This document shows, in pieces, positions 50,294-59,560 of a DNA stretch of 64,000 bases. Made by a program: the position numbers and the translations under genes. Location: the NCBI GenBank assembly GCA_964347975.1, contig CAYGAY010000001.1:434001-498000 (forward strand), given 5' to 3'. Below the pieces are notes generated by a model, which did not search any database, had not been told where the DNA came from, and saw only the letters and a list, made by a program, of their open reading frames with translations. The number at the start of each line of letters is the position of its first letter. The stretch's first letter is position 1. Source of the stretch: Bin87 sp964347975 (GTDB lineage Bacteria > Chloroflexota > Dehalococcoidia > Lucifugimonadales > UBA3495).

Positions 50294-50325
50294 GCCGGGG
50301 CGAGTATTGCTCGCCCCGGCCTTTT
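50294..50325 (+). terminator. GGGGCGA-family hairpin with T-run
   Basis: Perfect 11-bp stem GCCGGGGCGAG / CTCGCCCCGGC with a TATTG loop, followed by CTTTT on the + strand. It lies about 300 nt after the dehydrogenase stop and just before the next convergent gene. Confidence 0.65.
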
Positions 50326-50386
50326 CGGATCAGTCTCCGGCGCCCGAATGACAATGACGGCCTGCCGGCGCCGGCATCGGATTGGC

Positions 50387-51181
50387 TCATTCCGACCGGC
50401 GACTTTCCAGTTCCTTCTCCAACTGACGGATGCGGGCTTCTGCGGCCAGGCGGGTGGTTCGCTCCTCATCCCGCTCGTACCGCGCAGCGTCCCGCTGGGC
50501 TTCGGCAGTCAGCCGGGCCGCTCTTTCCGCATCCCTATCATCTTCCAGTTCAGATGGATCCTGGAGAAATGACATCGTTTTCCAGTCGAAAAAGCTCAGC
50601 CGCCCCCGGTCCCAGCACAGCGACAGCTCCAGAACTTCACTGTAGCCCCACAGCATCCCGTCGGCGTCCGGCGTAACCTCAACCCGCTGGTACACGCCGT
50701 TGACCAGGCGGTCGCCGGCCAGTGGCGCGTCGTGGAAGTCGCCGCCGGTGTAGTCGAAGCGCCAGTATTCGGGGATGCCCAGCCGGGCGTAGTCATCGCG
50801 CTTGGTAGTGTAATCGCGGCGGCCCGTGTGTTGCGACGCCACTTCCAGCACGAAGTGGGGCGGCTGGCCCACCCGGTCAATTTCGTAACCGTTGTTGCTG
50901 GACAGGGCGGCGCGGTCAACGCCAAAGGCGATGAGCATATCGGGATAAGGGGCGCTGGGCAGTTCGCTGCGGGTGGCGCAGACGTAGCCGTTGCCGCTAA
51001 CCAGGGTGTCGGCATCGTCGCGCAGGGCGTTGAAGTAACGGGCCACGGTGTTCATTACGGCGCGGAGCTCGAAGTTGTCGGTTTGCCGCATATCGTTTTT
51101 CTGAGGCGGGTCGGGCAGAGCCGGGAGCCGGGCGTCGCCGCCGACGCCCGGCTGAGTGGTGGCAGTCTTTGGAGTAGTCAT
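50387..51181 (-). CDS. Uma2-family (DUF820) protein with C-terminal coiled coil
   Basis: A 264-residue Uma2 protein. The core shows YPDMLIAFGVDRAAL, PPHFVLEVASQHTGRRDYTTKRDDYARLGIPEYWRFD and VNGVYQRVEVTPDADGMLWGYSEVLELSLCW, the usual strands of the family. The last 70 residues form a charged coiled coil (DAERAARLTAEAQRDAARYERDEERTTRLAAEA...), which the other two copies lack and which may mediate oligomerisation. Third Uma2 gene here. Confidence 0.86.
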   Translation of the reverse strand: MTTPKTATTQPGVGGDARLPALPDPPQKNDMRQTDNFELRAVMNTVARYFNALRDDADTLVSGNGYVCATRSELPSAPYPDMLIAFGVDRAALSSNNGYEIDRVGQPPHFVLEVASQHTGRRDYTTKRDDYARLGIPEYWRFDYTGGDFHDAPLAGDRLVNGVYQRVEVTPDADGMLWGYSEVLELSLCWDRGRLSFFDWKTMSFLQDPSELEDDRDAERAARLTAEAQRDAARYERDEERTTRLAAEARIRQLEKELESRRSE

Positions 51182-51214
51182 GGTTGGCCGCTCCGTCCGG
51201 CGAAAGCCGTGGCG

Positions 51215-52204
51215 CTAGTTGGGCAACCACATCACCGAGGAGATTTCGCTGAACTCCCGGTCAAACTTGTTCCAGGACGCGCCGGCGTCGTCGGACTGGT
51301 ACAGGTACCCATAGCGGCTGCCGGCCAGCAGGAAGTTCGGGTTCTGGGGCTGCGAGTTGACTACCCACATGGCGGTATTGGGTTCCACGGGAAGGGGCAG
51401 GCTGTTCCAGGTTGCTCCGGCGTCGGTGGAGCGCATCACGACGCCCGTGGAGCCGGGCGTGGTGTCTCCAAAGGTGGTGAAGATGGTCTGGGGGTCATCG
51501 GCCTTCACCTTGATGCCGCGGGGGTAACCCAGGGGGAAATTCTGACGCACGTTCAGGTTGCGCCAGGTGCCGCCGTCGTCCTCGGTCAGGAAAACGTCAT
51601 CGTTGACCATCACCACCACCCGGTGGGGCGGGCCGGAGGTCACGGTTACGTTGTGGATATCCAGGTTGGGGATGTCCTGGTGAGGGACGGTTTCCCAAGT
51701 GTCGCCGCCGTCGGAGCTGTGGCGCAAGCCGTCCACCTCGATACCGACCCAAACGCTGCTGCTATTGGTGGGGTCCACTGCGATGCCGGTGACGCGGGGC
51801 ACGCCCACGGCGGGGCACTCGGCGGCGACCTCACAGGGGCGGAGTTCCCACGTCGCTCCGCCGTCGCGGGTGCGATAGATCTGGCACGGATCAGGAGTGC
51901 CGGTGCCGGCGAACCCGACCTGAGGATTGTTCGGGTCAAAGGCGATGGCCCACACTGCGACGCCGTTCATAGGCGTGTCGATGGAACGCCAGGTATCGCC
52001 GTTGTCATCGCTGCGAATGATACCCCGGTCGCAGCCGGCCAGGACACTGCTGGTCGTGCCGGGTACGGGAGTGAGGCATCGCACGACCGCATCAGAGTGG
52101 ATGCCCTGGGTAATGCCCACGCGCCGCCACGACGCGCCGCTGTCAACGCTGCGCATTACGCCCTGCCCGGCGGTGCCGACGAGGATGGTGATTCCGTCTG
52201 CCAT
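51215..52204 (-). CDS. BNR/sortilin-like beta-propeller protein
   Basis: A 329-residue propeller with recurrent Asp-box blades: TAGQGVMRSVDSGASWRRVG, SDDNGDTWRSID, TRDGGATWELRP, SSDGGDTWETVP, TEDDGGTWRNLN, RSTDAGATWNSLP and QSDDAGASWNKFD. These S/T-x-D-x-G-x-x-W motifs mark sialidase, YCF48 or VPS10-like propellers. No catalytic residues or signal peptide visible, so it may be a binding protein or a scaffold. Divergent from no near gene; a promoter sits at 52268-52295. Confidence 0.82.
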   Translation of the reverse strand: MADGITILVGTAGQGVMRSVDSGASWRRVGITQGIHSDAVVRCLTPVPGTTSSVLAGCDRGIIRSDDNGDTWRSIDTPMNGVAVWAIAFDPNNPQVGFAGTGTPDPCQIYRTRDGGATWELRPCEVAAECPAVGVPRVTGIAVDPTNSSSVWVGIEVDGLRHSSDGGDTWETVPHQDIPNLDIHNVTVTSGPPHRVVVMVNDDVFLTEDDGGTWRNLNVRQNFPLGYPRGIKVKADDPQTIFTTFGDTTPGSTGVVMRSTDAGATWNSLPLPVEPNTAMWVVNSQPQNPNFLLAGSRYGYLYQSDDAGASWNKFDREFSEISSVMWLPN

Positions 52205-52267
52205 GGTAAAACCTCCTTACTCGCGCCCGCTCCTCAGGTTTCAGGAAAGGGCGCACGTCACGGATAC

Positions 52268-52295
52268 AGTATATTTGACGCCATAATAACGCCAG
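52268..52295 (-). promoter_or_regulatory. Promoter for the BNR-propeller gene
   Basis: On the minus strand there is CTGGCG (52290-52295), a 16-nt spacer and TATACT (52268-52273), 64 nt upstream of the start. The -35 match is weak. Confidence 0.4.
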
Positions 52296-52312
52296 AGACC
52301 CGAACAATGCTA

Positions 52313-52341
52313 GCGGGGACGGCCGAATGAACCGTCCCCGC
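52313..52341 (-). terminator. GC hairpin downstream of the MFS gene
   Basis: Perfect 10-bp arms GCGGGGACGG / CCGTCCCCGC with a 9-nt loop, just downstream of the minus-strand MFS gene (ends at 52369). No T-run follows on that strand. Confidence 0.5.
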
Positions 52342-52368
52342 CGATGCGCCGTTGTTGTTGATGCCGAA

Positions 52369-53904
52369 TCAGTTGCCATCGCCGGAACCGGGAGCCGGGG
52401 CCGGGGAACCGCCGGCCGGAGCGGGAGCGGGCTCCGCAGGGGCCGCCGCCGCGCCGGTGCGGAACTCGGGAGGCAGTTGCTCCTCCCAGTCGGGTAGCAG
52501 ATGCTGGTGGGTGTCGGGCAAGCACAAGATGGCGATGACGCCGCCCAGGCTCATGAAGAAGGATAGCAGGATAGTCCAACAGTACGGGTTGTCGAGAATA
52601 ACCGGGAAGCCCAGCTCGGTTACGCCGATGTATAGCCCGCTGCCCAACAGCGCTCCGCTGGCCATGCCCGCGCCGGCCCCCATCATCTGGAAACCGTAAG
52701 CACTGCCGATGGGAGCCCTGCCATAGTATTGGCGGTTGATGATGGGGAAGGCGGACATCTCGCCGCCGAAGCCGATGCCGAACAATACGGCGAAGACGTA
52801 GAACATCCACAGTTCGTTCGCGAACAGAAGGATCAGAACAGGCACGAATTGGAGGGTAAAGCAAGCGGCCATCACCCATTTGCTGCCCAGCAGGTCAGCC
52901 GCGATGGGTGCGCCAAATCGGGTTATGGTGCTGGTCAGGTGCATGGTGCCCGCGATAGTGATGCCGATGCCCGTGGCTCCAAGCAGGGCTTTGTCCACCC
53001 CCTGATACCCGTCTTCCGGCGCCAACAGGTCAACCACCATAACTTGGAGGAACATGATGATGATGGCGTGACCGGCACATCCCCAATAATGAATCCCAAC
53101 CAGGTTCCAGAAGGTAGAAGTTTTGCGCGCCTGGCGCAGAAATACTCGGGCCCGCTCTTTGGCTCCCCTTCCGGTGGTGGGCGCGGCGCGTATCGGCTCG
53201 TTGGGGTCAGCGCCCAACTGTCGCATTCCCACGTCTTCCGGAGAGTTGTGAAAGAGGCGGGTCAACAGCAGGAGGACGGCGCCGCCCACAATGCCGGGAA
53301 TCCAGAAAGCCATTCTGATGCCAATGCTGTCGGCGCTGAATACCGGGAAGGCTTCAGCCCACCCCTCGCCCGGCCCCAGGGAGAAGAAGGCTACCAAACC
53401 CAGCATAATGGTTGGAACTATGACCGGCCCGACTCCCTGGGACGACTGGAGCAACCCCATGCCCAATCCCAGGTGACGCCGGAACCAGGAGGTTACAGAC
53501 ACCGTCAGAGGCACCTGGAAAATTCCCATGGAGGCACTGAGCATCACGCCGAAGAAAAGGTAGAGATGCCACAGCTCGGTCATGAACCCCGCCAGCATCA
53601 TGCTGACAATATACAGAGATGCGCCCAGCGTCAGCGTAAAGCGAGCTCCGTATCGATCGCCCAGCCACCCGGAGGGCGGGCCGAACATGCCGGACACCAC
53701 CCATTGCAGGGAAAATGCGAACAGGATGAGGCCGGGACTCCAGCCAAACACCTCGGAAATGATGGGAACCAGCGCCGGAAAAGACATGCGGAACGATGAC
53801 GACACCAGTCTCATCAATGCCGTGATGAAGACGATCACCCAAGCATAGTGGATTGGGCGCCCGGCGAGGGCAAACTCCGCGGGCTTGAAATTGACTGCGG
53901 CCAT
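52369..53904 (-). CDS. MFS transporter (monocarboxylate/OFA-like)
   Basis: A 511-residue 12-TM transporter: RPIHYAWVIVFITALMRLVSSSF in TM1, MFGPPSGWLGDRYGARFTLTLGA (motif A), SMGIFQVPLTVSVTSWFRRHLGLGMGLLQSSQGVGPVIVP and GAPIAADLLGSKWVMAACF. It resembles the oxalate/formate or monocarboxylate porters in layout. The C-terminus is a Pro/Ala-rich tail (AAAPAEPAPAPAGGSPAPAPGSGDGN) of about 30 residues. Divergent from copA. Confidence 0.87.
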   Translation of the reverse strand: MAAVNFKPAEFALAGRPIHYAWVIVFITALMRLVSSSFRMSFPALVPIISEVFGWSPGLILFAFSLQWVVSGMFGPPSGWLGDRYGARFTLTLGASLYIVSMMLAGFMTELWHLYLFFGVMLSASMGIFQVPLTVSVTSWFRRHLGLGMGLLQSSQGVGPVIVPTIMLGLVAFFSLGPGEGWAEAFPVFSADSIGIRMAFWIPGIVGGAVLLLLTRLFHNSPEDVGMRQLGADPNEPIRAAPTTGRGAKERARVFLRQARKTSTFWNLVGIHYWGCAGHAIIIMFLQVMVVDLLAPEDGYQGVDKALLGATGIGITIAGTMHLTSTITRFGAPIAADLLGSKWVMAACFTLQFVPVLILLFANELWMFYVFAVLFGIGFGGEMSAFPIINRQYYGRAPIGSAYGFQMMGAGAGMASGALLGSGLYIGVTELGFPVILDNPYCWTILLSFFMSLGGVIAILCLPDTHQHLLPDWEEQLPPEFRTGAAAAPAEPAPAPAGGSPAPAPGSGDGN

Positions 53905-53983
53905 GGTCCTCTCCCTGAGTTGGGGCAGTATGCTCCCGATGTAAACGGCATGTCAAGGAAAAGGCCGCCGCATTATCATCCAC

Positions 53984-53992
53984 TGCTATAAT
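53984..53992 (+). promoter_or_regulatory. Extended -10 promoter for copA
   Basis: TGCTATAAT, a perfect extended -10, 39-51 nt upstream of the copA start, in the divergent gap with the MFS gene. No MerR/CueR-type spacer box recognised. Confidence 0.55.
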
Positions 53993-54030
53993 GTAGTCAG
54001 TTCGGTACGTAATCCAGTCATTGCTCCAGT

Positions 54031-56340
<2,310 letters not shown>

Positions 56341-56384
56341 TCGGCAACGGTAACTTTGGGAACCCTAACCTCGTCCGGCTCTGT

Positions 56385-56390
56385 TACAAT
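56385..56390 (+). promoter_or_regulatory. Extended -10 for the YHS gene
   Basis: TACAAT preceded by TGT (56382-56384), 36 nt before the YHS start at 56426. The small gene may be transcribed separately from copA. Confidence 0.4.
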
Positions 56391-56425
56391 CGTCGTACAC
56401 CATCGCTACAAGTTGGGAAACAATC

Positions 56426-56659
56426 ATGGCAACAGCAACCGACCCCATCTGCTTGATGCAAGTGGACATTGACAACCCCAATGGCGGCGCCAGTGAATAC
56501 GAAGGGCAGACCTACTATTTCTGTGCGCCGGGCTGCCGGATCGCGTTTGAGCGTGACCCGGAAGGATGGGCCTTGGGACGCAACAAACCCATAGCTATGG
56601 AGGAACCACAGCCCCAACCGCTGACCATAGTGCGGCGGCTGTTCCGGCGAGGGAAATAG
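56426..56659 (+). CDS. YHS-domain protein
   Basis: A 77-residue YHS domain: TDPICLMQVDIDNPNGGASEYEGQTYYFCAPGCRIAFERDPEGW, with paired cysteines (C in DPICLM and FCAPGC) and a downstream F-x-x-x-P-x-x-W that fold into a metal-binding sheet. YHS domains recur with copper ATPases and may deliver or buffer copper. It follows copA by 86 nt, with its own possible promoter. Confidence 0.85.
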   Translation: MATATDPICLMQVDIDNPNGGASEYEGQTYYFCAPGCRIAFERDPEGWALGRNKPIAMEEPQPQPLTIVRRLFRRGK

Positions 56660-56685
56660 ACGGTGGTTATACCGCGCAACGGGTC

Positions 56686-56708
56686 GGGGCGGGTTTGAAA
56701 CCCGCCCC
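56686..56708. terminator. Palindromic GC hairpin between convergent genes
   Basis: GGGGCGGGTTTGAAACCCGCCCC forms an 8-bp stem with a TTTGAAA loop between the YHS gene and secA. Nearly identical to the terminator at 32735. No T-run downstream. Confidence 0.55.
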
Positions 56709-56738
56709 CATGACTTGTGCTTGGTTCGCAAGCCGACA

Positions 56739-59402
56739 TCAGGCCGCGGCGCCGCAGCAGCGCTTGTATTTTTTGCCGCTCCCGCAGGGGCATTTGGAAT
56801 TGCGCCCGATTTTGCGGCCGGCCCGCGGGGCGGCGGCGTTTCGCGCGGGAGACACGGCCTCCATGGGGCTGACGGGCGCGCGCGAGTTGCGTTGACCTCC
56901 AGCGGCGTCCCGGTCTCCATTTGACGACGCGCGAGCCGCGGGCGCTTCGGGGGCCAGAGTCACGTGGAACAGTGTGTGGGTAACCCCACGCCTGATCTGA
57001 CGCCACATCTCGGCAAAGTTGTTGCGGCCTTCGGTTCGGTACACTGCCAATGGATCGCGCTGCCCAACCGCTTGCAGGCCGACGCCGGTCCGCAAATCCT
57101 CCATTGTGGTCAGGTGTTGCACCCAATGGTCATCAATGGACTTCAAGAGTAGCAGCTGGACCAAGGTTGCCATGTTGTCGGAACCCATTGACTGTTCTTT
57201 ATCGTCGTACAGCGTGGCGGCGCGGCGGTCCAGGATATCAACGATAGCTTCGCGGCGGTGCTGGAGTACCTTATCGAGAGTGTCCAGTTCCGCCGGCGGC
57301 GGGCAGATCTGCCGCAGCGCGTCCAGGAAGGGGCCAGCGTTCCAGTCCTCGGCGTGTCGCGCGCTGAGGTGGGCTGACATCAAGCCGCTGAACTCGGCGC
57401 GGAGCATTTCCAGCACTCGCTCTCGAAGGCCCTCGCCGTCCAACAAGAGGGCCCGGTCCTCGTAGATCTGCTTGCGCTGTTGCTGAAGCACGTCGTCGAA
57501 GTTCAGGAGATGCTTGCGCATATCAAAGTGATGCCCCTCCACCTTGACCTGCGCGCTATTGATGGACTTGGTGATGAGCTTGTTTTCCAGTGGTTCATCA
57601 TCATTCAGCCCGGTCCAACTCATCACGCTCTTGATGCGGTCGCCGCCGAAGCGCTGCATCAGCTCGTCTTCCAGGGCGACGAAGAACTGGCTGCTGCCGG
57701 GGTCGCCCTGGCGTCCGGCGCGGCCGCGGAGCTGGTTGTCCACGCGACGGGCCTCATGGTGCTCGGTGCCAATGACGTGCAGGCCGCCCAGGGAGATCAC
57801 CCGGTCATGCTCGGCCGGCCAGTCCGCGCGGTCGATGTCCGCGCCACCGAGGACGATGTCGGTGCCGCGACCGGCCATGTTGGTGGATACGGTAACCGCC
57901 CCGGCCCGACCCGCCTGGGCGATAATGAAGGCTTCACGCTCGTGGTTGCGGGCATTGAGGACCTGATGCGGCACGCCGCGCTTGCGCAAGCGGTCGCTGA
58001 GGAATTCGGACGTTTCAACGGAGGTAGTGCCAACCAGCACGGGCTGGCCGGCCCCGGAACGCTCGATGATGCTGTTGACGACGGCCCGCCATTTGCCTTC
58101 GTCAGTGGCAAAAATGAGGTCGTCCGCATCTTCCCGAATCATGGGCCGGTTGGTGGGAACGGCCACCACTTCCAGGCCGTAGATTTTATAGAACTCCTCC
58201 GCTTCGGTCGCCGCCGTGCCGGTCATCCCGGCCAGTTTGTCATAGAGCCGGAAGTAGTTCTGTAGGGTGATGGTGGCGTAGGTAGCATTTTCGGCCTGGG
58301 GCTTGATGCCTTCCTTAACTTCCACGGCCTGGTGGAGGCCGTCGGACCAGCGGCGGCCAAACTGGAGCCGGCCAGTGAACTCGTCAACGATGATAACCTG
58401 GCCGTTCTGGACCACGTAGTCCTTGTCCTTGTCCTTCTGCACGTGGGCGACCACGGCGTTCTCAACGTACTGCACCAGGTGGAAATTTTCGGGGTCGTAC
58501 AGGTTTGATACGTGCAGGTGGCGTTCGGCTCTGGCGATACCCGCCTCGGTGAGTGAGATGGCTTGGGTACGGTCGTCGATGGTGTAGTCCTCGTACTCAT
58601 GCAAGCGCCGGGCCAAACGGTCGCAATCGCGATAATACTCGTCGCGCTGTTGGGCCGGGCCGCTGATGATCAGCGGAGTGCGCGCCTCGTCAATGAGGAT
58701 GTTATCGACCTCGTCCACGATGGCGAAAACGCCCCGCCCGCGCTGTGCGCGCAAATCCGGCCTGGTGGCGATGTTGTCTCGAAGGTAGTCAAAGCCGAAT
58801 TCACTGTTGGTCCCGTAGAGGATGTCGGTTCTATAGGCCTCCTCACGCCGGGAAACCGGCCGCAACTTATCGAACCCGTTTGGCCCCGGGTCCGTGAAGT
58901 CCTTATCGTAAATGTAGTGAGCATCGTGCTGGAGGCAACCGACGGTGAGACCCAGAAGGTCGAACACCGGCCCCATCCAAACCGGATCGCGCCGGGCCAG
59001 GTAATCGTTGACGGTAACGATATGCACGCCGCCGCCGGTGAGGGCGTTCAAATATGCGGGCAGGGTGGCGACCAGGGTTTTTCCTTCGCCGGTCTTCATT
59101 TCGGCGATTTTCCCCTGGTGCAGGACTGCGCCGCCGATGATCTGCACGTCGTAGTGGCGTTGACCGAGGGTACGCCGCGCTGCCTCCCGCACCACGGCGA
59201 AGGCCTCGGGCAACAGGTCGTCTAAAGATGCTCCATCGTCCAAGCGGCGCCGGAATTCGCCAGTCTTGGCTCTGAGGCCCTCATCGCTGAGGCTTTGAAT
59301 GTTGCTCTCTAGCCGGTTGACTTGGGGTACCAACCGGCTTCGGAGCTTCTCGGCGGCCCTTTCCGGCGTGTCTCCGACGATCTTTTTCAGAAACGAAACC
59401 AC
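56739..59402 (-). CDS. secA: Preprotein translocase ATPase SecA
   Basis: An 887-residue SecA, the motor pushing unfolded proteins through SecYEG. Walker A MKTGEGKTLVATLPAYLNAL, DEVDNILIDEARTPLIISGP (DEAD-like), TATTMAGRGTDIVLGG-region (NMAGRGTDIVLGGADI), GRAGRQGDPGSSQFFVALEDELM and a C-terminal zinc motif GRKIGRNSKCPCGSGKKYKRCC. GTG start at 59400-59402 (MVSFLKKIVGDTPERAAEKL). Length normal. An extended -10 promoter lies at 59454-59462. Confidence 0.97.
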   Translation of the reverse strand: MVSFLKKIVGDTPERAAEKLRSRLVPQVNRLESNIQSLSDEGLRAKTGEFRRRLDDGASLDDLLPEAFAVVREAARRTLGQRHYDVQIIGGAVLHQGKIAEMKTGEGKTLVATLPAYLNALTGGGVHIVTVNDYLARRDPVWMGPVFDLLGLTVGCLQHDAHYIYDKDFTDPGPNGFDKLRPVSRREEAYRTDILYGTNSEFGFDYLRDNIATRPDLRAQRGRGVFAIVDEVDNILIDEARTPLIISGPAQQRDEYYRDCDRLARRLHEYEDYTIDDRTQAISLTEAGIARAERHLHVSNLYDPENFHLVQYVENAVVAHVQKDKDKDYVVQNGQVIIVDEFTGRLQFGRRWSDGLHQAVEVKEGIKPQAENATYATITLQNYFRLYDKLAGMTGTAATEAEEFYKIYGLEVVAVPTNRPMIREDADDLIFATDEGKWRAVVNSIIERSGAGQPVLVGTTSVETSEFLSDRLRKRGVPHQVLNARNHEREAFIIAQAGRAGAVTVSTNMAGRGTDIVLGGADIDRADWPAEHDRVISLGGLHVIGTEHHEARRVDNQLRGRAGRQGDPGSSQFFVALEDELMQRFGGDRIKSVMSWTGLNDDEPLENKLITKSINSAQVKVEGHHFDMRKHLLNFDDVLQQQRKQIYEDRALLLDGEGLRERVLEMLRAEFSGLMSAHLSARHAEDWNAGPFLDALRQICPPPAELDTLDKVLQHRREAIVDILDRRAATLYDDKEQSMGSDNMATLVQLLLLKSIDDHWVQHLTTMEDLRTGVGLQAVGQRDPLAVYRTEGRNNFAEMWRQIRRGVTHTLFHVTLAPEAPAARASSNGDRDAAGGQRNSRAPVSPMEAVSPARNAAAPRAGRKIGRNSKCPCGSGKKYKRCCGAAA

Positions 59403-59409
59403 GGTTGTC

Positions 59410-59446
59410 CCTCACCTTCACCCTCATTTTGTCGAGGGGGAAAACG
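59410..59446. repeat. Degenerate REP-like sequence
   Basis: CCCTCACCTTCACCCTC ... GAGGGGGAAAA resembles a decayed copy of the palindrome at 4143-4180: the C-rich leader is kept and the stem is imperfect. It is in the secA leader. Confidence 0.4.
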
Positions 59447-59453
59447 CCTTTCC

Positions 59454-59462
59454 AGTATAGCA
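59454..59462 (-). promoter_or_regulatory. Extended -10 promoter for secA
   Basis: On the minus strand TGCTATACT, 52-60 nt before the secA GTG, identical to the element upstream of the Ldh-family gene. Confidence 0.5.
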
Positions 59463-59560
59463 AGGATACCCGCGATACGTCGGTGAGCCCATATCGGATT
59501 GCCGGGCCTTTTCGCCGGTATGGCCGTTGGTCAAGGCAACGATCCGAGGGCAGATCGCAA

